From Purshia tridentata (taxonomy: Eukaryota > Streptophyta > Magnoliopsida > Rosales > Rosaceae), in NCBI GenBank assembly GCA_003254885.1, contig QANT01004994.1, forward strand, positions 1-60,397: a DNA stretch of 60,397 nt, read 5' to 3'. The notes under the pieces were generated by a model. It was not told the origin of the DNA, ran no database searches, and saw only the letters and a list, made by a program, of their open reading frames with translations. Positions 12,601 through 28,811 of this stretch are shown in pieces. The translations under genes and the position numbers were made by a program. Within the stretch, counting starts at the first letter, position 1. Each line of letters opens with the position of its first letter.

Positions 12601-14054
12601 CCAATAGAGAATGAGACATCGCATTGCTTTGTTACCTCTGTTTTGCCAACTTCTTTGATCCAGCCGATGCTATAGGGGTGTTTGTGATTCTTGGTGTTCA
12701 AGCCCAGTTTGTCCACCATGGTCTGTGAAACGATGTTTTCACTACTCCCACCATCAATGATTACTTCACAAACTCGACCATTGACAGTGCACCTAGTTTT
12801 GAAAATGTTGTGTCGTTGGACATTCTCGCCTCGTCTTGGAGTGTACAACAGATGCCTCACCACAAGAGATAAACCTTCATCGCCATATGTCCATGCTGAT
12901 GGGTCATCCTCAGGTGCATCTTCTTCTTCCAGGTGATAGTCCTCAGTTTGGTTTTTATCATCTTCCTGGAAGGTCAAGTGAACGGCACGGTTGGGGCAGC
13001 GGTTAGAGTAATGGCCTGGCTGACCACACCTAAAGCAAGTGTTTCCCCTGGGAACTGCATAGGGGTTGGTGTTGTTGGCCTTGTAGTTGGATGAACCTGC
13101 TTCTTGTCTAGCACCAATTGAATTTCGAGCAGCAGCTCCTCGGTTTGAAGGCTGAGTAGTTTCTAAAACTGGGGCTGCTGCCTTTTTTTTTTCTTGTTCG
13201 GAGGGAGGCAAAGGGCCACTAAATGTTCTCACAGGAGGTGGGGCACGGGTATGACGTCGATTCACTTGGAGTTCAGCCCTCTTTGCTAGTTGAGTTGCCA
13301 TGTTAAGAGTGGTGACGGGGTGCAGGGAGACTATGTCTTGTATGTCCCTCCTCAGTCCTCCAATAAAACGAGAAACTAGCTGGCCTTCCGTCTCTGTCAA
13401 AGCGTTGCGGACTGATAAATGATTGAACTCAAAATCATATTCTTGCACGGAACGACTTCCCTGTTGGCAATTTTGGTATTGTTGGAATAGGACTTGATCA
13501 TAATCAAGAGGAAGAAATCGAGCCCTCATAAGTTGCTTCATCCGGTGCCAAGATCGAATTCGGTTCTTTTGTTGTCGGGTCCGCATCATCTGCAGCTGCT
13601 CCCACCAAGCTGATGCCCCACCTTTAAGCTTGTAGGAAACAAACTTAACCTTCTTTTCTTCTGGAATTTCCATATACTCAAAGAAGTTCTCAACCTCTGC
13701 TATCCAGTCAAGAAACTCTTCAACTCCCAGACGACCGTTAAAGGACGGGAGGTCCATTTTCATGCGAAAATCTCCTCGATTGTTACCTTGGGGTGGCGCT
13801 TCATTGAAGAGCGCATTCTCCATTTCTTCATCAGTTGAATCACCATCATCATTGTGCTGGGGGGGTTCTGCTACCCTTGGACCACGGTTCTGCTCACGAG
13901 CCGGGGGCAGTAAACGCCCCAAGGTTGTTGTTAATTGCTCTATTCTTTGCTCAAATCGGTGCTCCATTGTTTCAAACATTCGAGTGATTGCAATACGGGT
14001 TCCCTCAGGCAAATCCTCGAGGTTAGCCGTATTAGAATTGTCTCTGGTGGCCAT
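9597..14054 (-). CDS. Ty3/gypsy Gag-Pol polyprotein, intact, 1485 aa
   Basis: This single open frame carries all retrotransposon functions. Gag lies at about residues 100-260, followed by a CCHC zinc knuckle ([14 protein letters not shown], about 337-350). The aspartic protease has IIDGG at about 433, with a second G where D-S/T-G is more usual. The reverse transcriptase has YFDD at about 781 and RNase H follows from about 928. The integrase has an HHCC finger (CYSCQ) and a D-D-E core at about 1181, 1243 and 1279. The start ATG lies 16 bp downstream of the primer binding site. No canonical chromodomain is evident. The frame reads through the polypurine tract and ends 31 bp inside the 3' LTR. 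It encodes proteins for copying and inserting the element. The frame is uninterrupted, so activity is possible, though the LTR divergence argues against recent movement of this exact copy. Confidence 0.96.
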   Translation of the reverse strand: MATRDNSNTANLEDLPEGTRIAITRMFETMEHRFEQRIEQLTTTLGRLLPPAREQNRGPRVAEPPQHNDDGDSTDEEMENALFNEAPPQGNNRGDFRMKMDLPSFNGRLGVEEFLDWIAEVENFFEYMEIPEEKKVKFVSYKLKGGASAWWEQLQMMRTRQQKNRIRSWHRMKQLMRARFLPLDYDQVLFQQYQNCQQGSRSVQEYDFEFNHLSVRNALTETEGQLVSRFIGGLRRDIQDIVSLHPVTTLNMATQLAKRAELQVNRRHTRAPPPVRTFSGPLPPSEQEKKKAAAPVLETTQPSNRGAAARNSIGARQEAGSSNYKANNTNPYAVPRGNTCFRCGQPGHYSNRCPNRAVHLTFQEDDKNQTEDYHLEEEDAPEDDPSAWTYGDEGLSLVVRHLLYTPRRGENVQRHNIFKTRCTVNGRVCEVIIDGGSSENIVSQTMVDKLGLNTKNHKHPYSIGWIKEVGKTEVTKQCDVSFSIGKEYQDVVTCDVVDMDACHMLLGRPWQFDKDTIHRGKDNTFTFYHGGTKIILAPMKTGVYPPPPQSENHSFLVVPDISKEVRESKQIFAVVIKERADDLVADIEIPNEIRPLLTEFSDLGPKDLPNELPPMRDIQHHIDLIPGASLPNLPHYRMSPREFEILQEQVNDLLNKGLIRESMSPCAVPALLTPKKDGSWRMCVDSRAINKITMKYRFPIPRLDDMLDQLAGSNIFSKIDLKNGYHQIRVRPRDEWKTAFKTREGLYEWLVMPFDLSNAPSTFMRLMNQVFKPFIGRFVVVYFDDILIYSHNKTDHVQHLREVFIALWQNKLYVNLKKCTFSTDSLIFLGYVVSAEGVKVDDSKVKAIREWPTPKTVSDVRSFHGLATFYRRFVKNFSTLAAPLTDCLKQKHLQWTKAAKQSFAMIKERLTTAPVLALPSFEKIFEVDCDASIVGIGAVLSQEGRPVAFFSEKLSESRQKWTTYELELYAVVQTLHHWEQYLIQREFVLNTDHEALKHLNNATKLNRMHARWVAYIQRFTFSLKHKSGKLNKVADALSHRTLLLTTVRNEVIGFEYLKNLYAEDEDFKEEWGNCHSGMAANGQFQVQEGYLFKDARLCIPRGSLREHIIREIHGGGLGGHMGRDKTISMVEDRYFWPQLKRDVEKFVRRCYSCQTAKGVAQNTGLYTPLPIPEGPWEDLSMDFVLGLPRTQRSMDSIFVVVDRFSKMVHFIPCKKTSDASHIAQLFFREVVRLHGLPKTIVSDRDSKFLGHFWRDLWKRLDTSLKYSTTCHPQTDGQTEVVNRTLGNILRSLTKEKPKQWDVTLSQAEFAFNNMPNRSTGKSPFEIVYGRRPSHTLDLVPLPKLPGMNIMAEHMIEKFATVHAEVKEKLQEAAAKYKESADKHRRVKLFNVGDLVMVHLRKERFPVGTYNKLKQKKIGPFPILQKINDNAYVVDLPKEYNISKSFNVKDLFEFYAPDSPTLPMVNSGPSSFQEGGTDVAWSIEPV
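9628..9641 (-). other. polypurine tract of gypsy element
   Basis: The minus strand reads CAAGAGGGAGGGAC immediately before the 3' LTR, the expected primer site for plus-strand synthesis. It also encodes polyprotein residues. Confidence 0.85.
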
Positions 14055-14070
14055 GAATACAAGGGTAGTC

Positions 14071-14085
14071 CTCGCTCTGATACCA
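14071..14085 (-). other. primer binding site (initiator tRNA-Met type)
   Basis: The minus strand reads TGGTATCAGAGCGAG, the classic complement of the initiator tRNA-Met 3' end, four bases inside the 5' LTR. Confidence 0.93.
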
Positions 14086-14089
14086 CTTT

Positions 14090-14448
14090 TGACGCAGCAG
14101 GATCGCTGAAGGGTGGCTAGCTCTCATGCTAGGGACGGGTCTTCTCTAACACCTGGTAGAAGAAGAAGAAACTAGGGAAAATTGGAAAATGAAATGTCTT
14201 TGTTTTTAATTAATTCTTGATGATCCTGAGCACACAAGCCTTCCTTTTCTTTATAGGGAGATTACAAGAAAAATAGGTGCAGTGAACTAGCAATAAAGAC
14301 TAAGTGCAGAATTTAAATAGGTTGCATCAAAAACTAAGTGAGTAAAACCAAGGAAGAGAAGCAGTGAATCTGCCCACTCCAAAAATAGCAAATTCATAAG
14401 AGTAGGCAATCGGGTCTTCAAACAGGTCCACTGGATCATGCTACATCA
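14090..14448 (-). repeat. 5' LTR of gypsy element
   Basis: It runs TGATGTAGCATGATCC at 14448 to CTGCTGCGTCA at 14090 on the minus strand. It matches the LTR at 9290-9627 along its whole length with substitutions and an extra block around 14330-14390. Confidence 0.93.
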
Positions 14449-14511
14449 CATGTTGTAGTCACTGTTATGCCACCTAACTAAACTATGTCCTAACCATTTT
14501 ATATATTGTGA

Positions 14512-18080
<3,569 letters not shown>

Positions 18081-18166
18081 CCTTCAAATAACATCCTAGA
18101 ACAATTTCTTGGAAGCCTAATTTCATTTTGTTTCCATTAGCTTTTATTAGTAAATTGTTGTGTTAA

Positions 18167-18489
<323 letters not shown>

Positions 18490-19535
18490 GTTTCTTCTGC
18501 TGGGGTCTAACAGCTTTCTGTAGCATGCAAGACCTTGTACATAATCCTTGAGTCAATACATATTGCTTACTGTTTTGGAGGTTTATAGCTCTACTGGGAA
18601 ACAACTTGCTCTACATCAATGGCGCACAGTTTAAAATATTGCTTATGCCTTTGCTGTTTCATTGTATGTCTCTTGTCATTTTAAATGTCAACTTGTTTTT
18701 GATTGAAACTCAATTATTTGGAGTATGCATCCCAAGTCAAATTTTACAGCCTTGCAGAGTTGACCACCTTCAAAACTCAGGTCAATAATATTATAAATAC
18801 CAAAAACTTGATCCTTCATTCACCAAACATAAATTTGCTTAAAATACCTTTCATTCAACCAAAAAAAAAACATAAAAACTTGAGGGTGTATTTATAAAAT
18901 ATGACCACTGAAATAAAATTTAAAAAAAACAAAGAAGAAGACACCCACCCCCTCAAAATGGAAAAATAATAGTGAAAAATTATAAAACAATGAGAACAAA
19001 ATTTACAGTAGTTTAGACACACATAGTGAGTGCGAAGAAGAGGCTAATATAATATCCATCTTCATTTGAGATTCGAAATATCATCCAATATAAACAAATA
19101 AAATACTATCACATTACATGATTACTTAAATTGTTACTCAGAGTTTAAGTTCTGGATCTGTTTTTGGTGCGTTTTATTTATTTACCCTCCATTGCCGGCA
19201 AGAACTCCCTTTATTACAAAAAGAACAACAATGGAAAGGATGTCGTATACTCGTGCCCAACAAGGAAGGAAAGGGTGGCGGTTGCAGTTGAAATAGATAA
19301 AACGGCAATGGAAAATATGTCAATACTGGTTGGTGAGTCGACGGGGTCAAGTGGTGTGCCCAGAAAATGTATTTAGTCATTTCCGCTTTTGGTCTGCGGT
19401 TGACACGCTGGGATCGCTGCATGTTCAAGGCTTAGACTCGCACCCAGTCACACTCATACCACCCCATCTTTTTCGTTTGCGGTACTCTCTTTCTCTCATA
19501 ACCATCTTTATGCTTTTCTTTTTCTTTTTTTTTTT

Positions 19536-19893
19536 AGGGAAAACATTTTGGTCCTTGTATTTTGACCGAAAAACGAATTTAATCCATGTGCATTTAAAAG
19601 TTCAGATTTGATCCGTGTATTTTATTTTATTTGTAATTTTAACATTTTATAACCAATAAAATTTGTTTTCAAATCAAAACTAATTAACTTGTTAATTTTA
19701 TTCAAAAATACAAAAAAATCATACATATAATCTTCAATTTGATTTTAAACAAAAATTGAAATTTTAAATTTGTTAAATTATTTTCGTAGTGTAAAAGACA
19801 TAAAAAACAAGGATCAAATATAAAATTTTTAAACCACATGGACCAAATTTGTTTTTAAAATAAAATACAAAGGCTAAAAATGTTTTTCACCCT
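19536..19893. mobile_element. Mutator-like MITE, 358 bp
   Basis: The left end is AGGGAAAACATTTTGGTCCT and the reverse complement of the right end is AGGGTGAAAAACATTTTTAG. Both continue into TTTGTATTTT-type sequence. It sits in a poly(T) tract upstream of copy B. The paralogous site in unit A, at about 16531-16553, lacks it and so acts as an empty-site control. The target duplication cannot be measured within the T run. Confidence 0.88.
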
Positions 19894-20139
19894 TTTTTTA
19901 ATGAAAAATAAAGTGCAGTATATTTTAAGAAGAAGAAATGAAAAATACCCAGAAGAGTTGTAGCTTAGATGGTAAGTTTGAGATTGATGAGCAGTAGAGA
20001 AATGGGCATATGGGGATAGTGATAAAGAATTACTTGGGCAGTTGACCGTGAATTTGAGTTTCAAATATCAATGATGCTCTGCCTTTTTAACTGTTTGATT
20101 AATTTGTAGAATTGCTGGTGAAGTTTTATTTGGAGAGAA

Positions 20140-21331
<1,192 letters not shown>

Positions 21332-21403
21332 TTCTTGATTGCAAACTGAAATCTTACGTCTAAGCTGGCTCTATAACATTTGGCATGCTACCGTTTCCAA
21401 TGA

Positions 21404-21519
21404 TATTTGAATTCTAATTTTATGTTAAGTTTTAATGAAATAATCTATTGCTGTTTTGATCTATTTGAATTCTAATTTTATGTTAAAGTTTTAATGAAAT
21501 AATCTATTGCTGTTGTGAT
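21404..21519 (+). repeat. 58-bp tandem duplication in 3' region of copy B
   Basis: TATTTGAATTCTAATTTTAT begins at 21404 and again at 21462, and both copies run through AATCTATTGCTGTT. Copy A has one unit, so this arose after the segment duplication or was lost from A. Confidence 0.85.
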
Positions 21520-21750
21520 CTCTGCTGTATCTGAGTGTTGAATTTTGTCCCAAGTTTCTATTATATATTTTTTAACAGAAAACATATACCTAAGTAGATG
21601 GACTTTTTATTCAGATAGGAATTCCAACATGAAATCGAACAAAATGATCACAAATAACCAGTAAACCACCCCAGTTTTTCATCACCTCCAAGTATAGATG
21701 GAAAAAAATAAATAAATAAATAAAGCTAATCTAACATCAGGGGAAATGAG

Positions 21751-21881
21751 TCAATTTAAATAATCAGAAAGCTTCTTGTATTCCGAATCCTTAATTAGCA
21801 TCTTGCAAACCATCATTGTGGACATGTAGTTATGGGGATCTCCTGATGTATCGTCCTTGAGCTGGATGGGGACAATTGCTT
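21751..21881 (-). pseudogene. orphan terminal-exon-like fragment, unidentified
   Basis: The minus strand has an AG acceptor (AACATCAG) before 21881. It is followed by an open frame that reads AIVPIQLKDDTSGDPHNYMS, continues to KDSEYKKLSDYLN and ends TGA at 21753-21751. The composition looks like real protein, but I do not recognise the family and found no convincing upstream exons on the minus strand between 21.9 and 23.6 kb. It may be a captured or decayed 3' exon. Confidence 0.35.
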
Positions 21882-23602
21882 CTGATGTTTTCAATAGTAG
21901 GTATCAGTATTTCCTTTTAAAGCTCTTTACTCTTCTGCACTACCTCTTATTTACATAAAACTTTGATGGTATATAGGAGTACAATGCAGTTTTCTATGTT
22001 GTTGTTTTTTGGTTTAGCTGTGCTTGTGCACACAAACACATCACTCAGCAATGGGGAGAGTAAAGAGGTTGAGTTGAGATTTTAGAAAATTGCTATATTT
22101 TCTTTTGGCAATCTCAAGGTGGATGTTCTGGCTGCTCGGGATGAAGAATAACCTGATGAATATCTCTGAAAATTTATACCTATGGATAAAAAAGAAAAAT
22201 GAAACATTATGACCTTTAATTTAAAGAAATTAAAGAAATGGTTTAAAGAAACTTCACATAACTAGAAAGGTTGAATGGTTGATGGTTGTCAATTGCACAT
22301 ATAGAGTAAATACAAAAAGATCGAAGTAGCTCTTAGTGGGCATTCTGTCAAATAATTTGGCTGTAATTCCGATATGATCTCAATTACAATCGTTAATGAA
22401 CTCTAGATAAGCGAAATTATAATATTGGCCTATATTGTATGCTTTGTATAGAAGAAATTTGTGGGTAAAATGGGTCCAAAACCAAAATTGGATAGGAACA
22501 TAATCAAGTGTAGGACTTCCTAAAAAGTATTAATGGATGCAGTCAATCATATATAGAATGATTCGATATTTGATGGAATTCTAGTAATACACTAAAAAAA
22601 TGCCGATACGGACACATGCTAATCAAGAGTAAAAAGTTAATTGGTCCCTTATAGTTTGTTTGGTCAAAGAAGTTCAAGGTGAGATTTAAAATCTTATATT
22701 ACCAAATTACTTTATTTGGAAGCAATAATCATTTGTTCTAGTAGACGACATGACACCTAGTCTTTAACTGAGTTTGAATATCATAGACCATAATTAATTA
22801 TAATAAATAAAAAGGTACTTTTATTTGCGGACATAAAATGAAAGTTGTGAATTTATAGAGCAATTTGAGAATAAGATGTTGAATTTTAACAAACTAACTA
22901 GTCTAGTGATGTTTGGTAAGTTCCATGAGTGGCCAATGGACCAGCCTCGATTCGGTAGAGTGGCCGATGGACCAACTTGTGACTTTTAGCACCTCTAATT
23001 TATCAACATATCTTCTTATTTGGCCTAGAACCCGCTTATCAATCAGATATCCTTTTCTCTCTTTTTCTTTATTTTCAATTTGCAACGCTTCACCTGCAGC
23101 TAATAAATTGGAAAGAATTTCTACTTTTTAATTTTCGTTTGAACCAAGTCATTGGAAAGTATCATATAGGAACTAGGAAGTGGAGTTTCTTTTGTTTCTG
23201 ATTATAAATTGTTAAAAAGAGAGAATTATATTTCATGCCAAATTAACAGTCAACGAATGACCTCTGCTAACAGACTACCCAAGTAGAGTAAAATTAAAGC
23301 AACCTTTTTCTTTTGGGTCAACCATAGCAACCTTATTACAATGCTAATGCCTTGTTGATTTTCAGTCTCAAATATACATCAGTGAGAGGAATTGCAATGA
23401 TTGACACCTTTTTATAATAAGAGAGTTGGGTGAGCAGAGATCACCAGCAACACTTGTATTGGGTTCTAATAAGGAGTCAGAATGACCTATGTGATTACAT
23501 TACCCCAATGAAAAATGAATCTTATTGCTGTCCTTTACTATGACTTTCAGTTTAAACCACACATTATTGGTAGGAATTGCAATAGGTGATAATAAATTCC
23601 TT
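21882..23602. other. intergenic region between methyltransferase cluster and thiolase gene
   Basis: No supported gene is present. The sequence is AT-rich and non-coding, and its right end includes the 3' untranslated region of the minus-strand thiolase gene. Confidence 0.6.
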
Positions 23603-26600
23603 CTACCGTGCATCCTTAGACAAGAGATTGACAGATTCAACTTTCCGGGCATTGCAGAGTTCATCAGCAGAGTCCCCGCGTTCAAAAACAGCTGCTGCCC
23701 CCATCCCTGTGCCTGCATATGTGATACAACGTCCATTCTCAATATTTGCAATGGGCGATATTCATGTTTGCGTGAGAGAGAGAGAGAGAGGAAAACAGAA
23801 CCTATGCACATCGAGATCACTCCAAAGCGGCAGTCTTTTCCACGTCGCTTCATCTCATGCAATAAAGTGCCAACACCGCGGGCACCTGCAATGATCAAAT
23901 GAGGTCATTAAACTTAACAATATAATAATCAAATTTATGTTTGCAAATTCACACTTTATATTCTGAAACAACAAATTTAACCTCCCCACCCACAATCACA
24001 CAATTGAAATGCCATCACATTCTCCTTTGCTTCATAAAGATATGAGAATACTCTAATTAACCCTGTAATGCATGCATGCTGTAGGCAATGTGCAAATCTA
24101 AATCAGTCCCGAACTGTAGCCTACAAGATTAATGATGGACAGGCAGAAACTACATATTTAAGATTCCAGCAAGCAGAGTACCTATTCATTCATAAAAAAT
24201 AAAAGAAGAAATTCCACCATTGGTCCACTTAGTTCCATATTGGTCCACTAACTTTGTGACGTGTTTCATTGTGGTCCAAACTGTCAAATTAGCACAAATG
24301 GCCATCTATTTTAGTCATGTGCCGCACACGTGAGGCCGCTGTTGTGGACCAATATGAAACTAAGTGAAGAATTAGTAGACCATAACAGTGCCTCATCTGC
24401 GCAGCACATTACTAAAATATATGGCCGTTTGTGCTAATTTGATGATTTAGATCACAATGAGAAACGTCACAAAGTTATGGACTAATATGGAACAAAAAAA
24501 AAAATCGTGGACCAATGGTGCAATTTCCTCAAAATAAAAATAAAAGCCTGTTTACAAAATTTTAGAACCAAGGGTGCAGATTTACAGTCTGTGCTATCAT
24601 TTCGTAAAACCCTTAGAGATGCAATAAACTATAATACTTCAAGAACGTAAAACACAGTGCAGTACGGTGCAGTGAAGTGCAGTGCAGTACATGAGAAACT
24701 ACAATATATTTCTGTACCTGTTGCACCAAGTGGATGTCCAATGGCAATTGCACCTCCATTAACATTGATCTTTTCTGGATCAAGTCCCAGCTTGTTACGG
24801 CAATATACATATTGGGATGCAAAAGCCTGCATGGTTGAACATTTTCTGTGTCATTTTATACCCTCAGGGCCTGAAAGCAGATGTAGAAGTTCAATCATAA
24901 TTAATACCTCATTTATCTCAAAAAGATCGATATCATCAAGCTCTAAACCAGCAGCCTTGACTGCAGCTGGAATTGCAACAGCAGGGCCAACACCCATGAC
25001 AGCTGGATCCACACCAACAGCAGAAAAAGTCCTGCACCGTCGAGAAAAAGACAACTTTTATAACATTCAAAATAGTGTCACATAATTTATATTAGTCTAG
25101 GAGGCAACACCGCGGAACATATGAGGAAATTTAACTCTCTTCAGCAACTAAGATATTGAACTATAAGTGATCATAATTTTAAAGGCAAACCCTGAGATGC
25201 CAAGGTCCTTTTTATCCGCTTAAAATGAAATAAACTGGTTCTGCTGCGAACTAGACCCCAAGTAACATAGGTCAGTATGCCATTGTTTCATCAAATAAAA
25301 CTTGCTGGTTAGAAGACCAGGGTTTCGGAGCTTTAGGATATATGAGGTGGTGGATTAATAAAGTATGCTGCTAGCAATAAAGGAAAAAACCCTAAGGTGT
25401 TCATCAATGGTACAGAAAAAGTTACCAAGGCCTACATAGATAGGCTTCCAGCATGCATGTTGAAAAACTAAGAGATTATTAAAATCTAAATTTTACCAGG
25501 CAGAAAGTGTAGGTTACACAAGAAAGGGTAGCCTCCCTGAAAAAATCAATTCTTTCTGGTCAAATAGATGCACAACATCATGGAATAGCATACCTGAATA
25601 CACCAAGAATGGGCAATCCTTTCTGATCAGCAACACTTCTCTTCATCAAGAGAACAGCTCCAGCACCATCACTAACTTGACTAGAATTACCTAAAAGGAA
25701 TGCACCAAATGATGATAGAAAGAAAGGATTCAACAATTGTGAATATGTAATTTTTAAAATGGAATAGTGTATGATCTGCCAAAAAATACCAGCAGTGGTG
25801 GTCCCATCTTTCTTGAACACAGGCTTCAACTTTCCCAAGTCTGACAATGTTGTGTTCCGAATCCCATCATCAACCGAAATTGTGACAGGTTTCTCTTCAC
25901 CAGATTTTGGGTCAACAATCTAGTTTAATTCAAAGAAATCAGTGCCCCAACAAAGACCACACACATGCCCTTGCACACATGCATGCAAACATAATCTGCC
26001 CAAACTGCAATGAAATTGCATATTACCTTGGTTGCGACAGGGATAATTTCATCTTTAAATTTACCAGCAGCAGTAGCAGCAGCTGCCTTCCTATGAGAAT
26101 CAACCTAATAACATGTATTAAGAAAAATCAATAAACATGAACAAACCAGAGTACAACACCAGACTGACAGATTTAACAAACTTACTGCAGCCTGATCTTG
26201 CTCATGCCTTGAAACACCAAAGCGATGTGCAACATTTTCTGAGGTAACTCCCATAGGAAGAAGGCAATTCTGAGCTTGTTCAAAGATCTTTACCTGATCC
26301 AAATGCAAATATACGTTAGAATTCTGTCAAAGATATCACTTGCGCAGAAAACAAGTACAAACAAGAGTGTGCATACGCATCAGAGAGGGGTAGAGAGAAA
26401 GTACTTTAGGATTAACAGATCCTTCCCATGCCATTGGATTTGCAGTCATGGATTCCAGCCCAGCTCCAATTCCTATATGATTTAATCCCAAAGAAATAAG
26501 AAAAAGAAAGTTCAACTTAACGCTACTTGTCCGCAGTGAAGTAATTCTGAGACAATAAAAAACACCTCGACACACACTGACCGATATCATAAAATCCAGC

Positions 26601-27514
26601 CCTTATAGATGCAGCTACATCAGCAACTGCCTGAAGTCCAGAAGAACATTGTCTGTTCACAGTTCTAACTGGCACGGTTTCTGCACATTACAGCCACCAT
26701 ACGCATGAGTAACAAATCATGACATACTAAACGATCATGAACTGTACTTTTGGGGAATATACCAGGAAAACCAGCATAAAAGGCAGCCATCCTACATTCA
26801 CTAGCTCTTTGTGATCCTGGAGCCAACACCGTACCCACAACAATATCCCCAACTTCACTTGGGTTCAGCTTGGTTTTCTCAATTACAGCCTACAGAAAAG
26901 CAACCATCGTCCCGGTAAGAAAAAAATTGTTCTTTTATTCCAAAACCAAGAAAATCGTATAACCAACCTTCAAAACAGGTGCGAGGAGATCATCGGGATA
27001 AGTATCCTTGAAGCCACCGCGTTTAGCCTTGCAAATTGGAGTCCTATAAGCTCTGCAAGACAAAAATTTAAAAACAAAAATGTTCAAAATGAAAATAAAA
27101 GCAGAAATTAAGCAAATATCTAAGAGTTGATAAAGACACACAATCAGAATCAAATTGGAAGACGAAGCAACTTACGCTACAACAACGACATCATCCCCAA
27201 ACACATTTGTCCTTGCATATGCAGCGCTATCCCCAGCCAAACACGCCGATGCCTGATATTCATTACACAAATCGCAGAAAATTGACGAATTGAGACCGCA
27301 TATTGAAAATTAAAACCACCAGTAATTCGATTAAACAGAGAGAAATTGCTTGTGTTGCGCTACTTAAAAATATAAGCAACGAAATCGAAAAAGAAGAAGA
27401 AGAAGAAGAGAGGCTTACGGAGAGAGAAGAGGAAGAGTCCGTGGCATGGAGAGAAGACGAAGAAGGTCGAAGGTGGTCGAGCAGAACCTTCTGCCTGTTG
27501 ATCGCTTTCTCCAT
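23603..27514 (-). CDS. KAT2: peroxisomal 3-ketoacyl-CoA thiolase (acetyl-CoA C-acyltransferase), 463 aa
   Basis: This enzyme performs the last step of peroxisomal beta-oxidation, cleaving 3-ketoacyl-CoA with CoA to acetyl-CoA. It serves seed oil breakdown and jasmonate synthesis. Fourteen exons (minus): 27514-27419, 27252-27176, 27052-26968, 26889-26763, 26680-26582, 26472-26405, 26293-26186, 26104-26027, 25919-25790, 25690-25594, 25031-24908, 24826-24718, 23885-23802, 23712-23603, totalling 1392 bp in frame. A PTS2 nonapeptide (RQKVLLDHL, residues 7-15) directs import, and C36 in ASACLAGD is a likely presequence cleavage point. Catalytic residues are C140 (NRQCSSG), N362 (INEAF), H394 (GHPLGATG) and C426 (SMCIGTGMG). 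Length and motifs match Arabidopsis KAT2. Intron 12 holds a MITE and intron 13 a GA repeat. A TATA box lies upstream at 27580-27587. Confidence 0.97.
23775..23790. repeat. GA microsatellite in thiolase intron 13
   Basis: Eight GA units lie close to the 5' end of the short intron between 23802 and 23712. Confidence 0.85.
24208..24527. mobile_element. palindromic MITE, about 320 bp, in thiolase intron 12
   Basis: The left arm starts GAAATTCCACCATTGGTCCA and the reverse complement of the right arm starts GAAATTGCACCATTGGTCCA. The arms match over most of their length, including CTTTGTGACG and AAATTAGCACAAA, leaving a small loop. It is non-coding. The long TIR and GGTCC motif suggest a Mutator-like origin. 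AT-rich flanks hide any target duplication. It lies wholly inside intron 12 and does not disturb splice sites. Confidence 0.85.
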
Positions 27515-27579
27515 ATTTTGGTTTGATTATTGTCTAAACTCTAAACCAGTTTTTGATGAGTAAGGGTCTTCCTTGTCTT

Positions 27580-27587
27580 CTTATATA
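27580..27587 (-). promoter_or_regulatory. TATA box of thiolase gene
   Basis: TATATAAG on the minus strand lies about 65 bp upstream of the start codon at 27514, which would place transcription start near 27550 with a short leader. Confidence 0.5.
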
Positions 27588-28367
27588 GTACTATTAGCTG
27601 GAGCCGAGCCCCGGGCGGTTAGATCTGTCTCACTCTCGAGTCTCAATCAAATATTCACAATTAAATTATCAATTTGCAAAAATTAGGAAATTATTATTAT
27701 GAATCTTATGATAAATTCATAATTGATAAGATAGAGTATGGATGTAGAAGACACTTTATTTTTATTTTTTCCATTTTTACTTGATTTTCTGTTCTGTTAG
27801 AAGGTTAATAGGTAATGACAATTTGATGATGAGTGCGCGGGCGTCACCTACAAGTAGTAGCCACGAGGCTGCTGTTTTAACTGCACTCTCGCCTTCCGCG
27901 CGTGCCTTTTCTCTTTAAACCTTCTAATTTGCTTAGGTTTATTCTACGATTTACTACCACCCAAAATTTTTTTTTATACCAACATTACCGAAAGTCTTTT
28001 TGTCCTAGATTGTCACTTGTACCCTTTTACTTTGTTCTGTACAAGACTCCCTTAAAATGCTGACATGGCACGTTGGATGTGCGCCACATGTCATTTTCTC
28101 TAAAAATTTAAATTTATTTTTAGATTATTAAAATGTTTTAAACTTTTTAGAAATTCATAAAATAATTTCTTAAATTTAAAAAAATACGATGTATACACTG
28201 TTGGTTTTTTAAAAACTAACACTACTTTTTTCATGAACACTTGGTTTTTAGTTAATTTTTTATTATTATGGATTTCCAGTTAAAAATTTTTCAAAAACTT
28301 GACTTGGGAGTAATTTATTATTCAAATAATGAGGTATCCATAATGTACATTTATGCAATAAAGACAC
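27588..28367. other. thiolase upstream region
   Basis: There is no gene. The first part, GC-richer around 27600-27645 and 27825-27905, is the likely promoter of the minus-strand thiolase gene. The rest is AT-rich. Confidence 0.5.
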
Positions 28368-28370
28368 TTA

Positions 28371-28808
28371 GTGGGGTGTATTGTATATGGATTTTAAAAG
28401 ACTTTTATGGAATTTAAAAGTCATATAGTACTTAATTAAGACTTTTAAAGACTTTAAAAAAGTAGATAAAAATTTATATGTATTCAATTAAGAATGTTAC
28501 GGAGTCTATAAAAGTCATATGGTATTCAATTAAGACTTTTAATGACTTTTAAAAAGTCCATAAAAATTTATGTGTATTAAAAAAGTCATAGACTTTTATA
28601 GACTTCATTTAATGATGGATTTCTAAAGACTTTGGAAGACTTTTATGTGTATTTCAAAGTCATTATAAATCCGACCTATTCTCTACGGATTTATAAGAAT
28701 TTCTATAAACTTTGTAAAACTCTATGAAAATCTATAAATTCTGTAAAAGTCTGCAACTTGAAAAAAATCTATAAAAGTCTTTATAAATCTATATATACTA
28801 CACCCCCC
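28371..28808. mobile_element. PIF/Harbinger-like MITE, 438 bp, TSD TTA
   Basis: The left terminus is GTGGGGTGTATTGTATATGG and the reverse complement of the right terminus is GGGGGGTGTAGTATATATAG. TTA flanks both sides (28368-28370 and 28809-28811), the usual Harbinger target duplication. The body is built of many degenerate AAAGACTTTTAT motifs in both orientations and has no coding potential. Confidence 0.8.
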
Positions 28809-28811
28809 TTA

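Larger units (their letters stand above)
9290..14448 (-). mobile_element. Ty3/gypsy LTR retrotransposon, full length
   Basis: A complete element of 5159 bp lies on the minus strand, bounded by LTRs of 338 and 359 bp that run TG...CA. A primer binding site matching the 3' end of initiator tRNA-Met lies beside the 5' LTR, and a purine tract beside the 3' LTR. One long open frame encodes Gag-protease-RT-RNase H-integrase in that order, which defines Ty3/gypsy. The compact size resembles small chromoviruses such as Reina or CRM types, but I cannot fix the clade. The two LTRs differ by roughly 20 substitutions plus several indels by eye, so the copy is not very recent. The 5-bp flanks differ (CATAA at 9285-9289, CATGT at 14449-14453). 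Confidence 0.95.

Noticed and set aside
23525..23902. Plus-strand open frames across the thiolase 3' exons
   Set aside because: Antisense shadows of KAT2 exons 13-14.
24196..24546. AAATAAAAG on both sides of the thiolase intron MITE as a 9-bp target duplication
   Set aside because: It does not abut the TIR ends on both sides and could arise by chance in AT-rich DNA.
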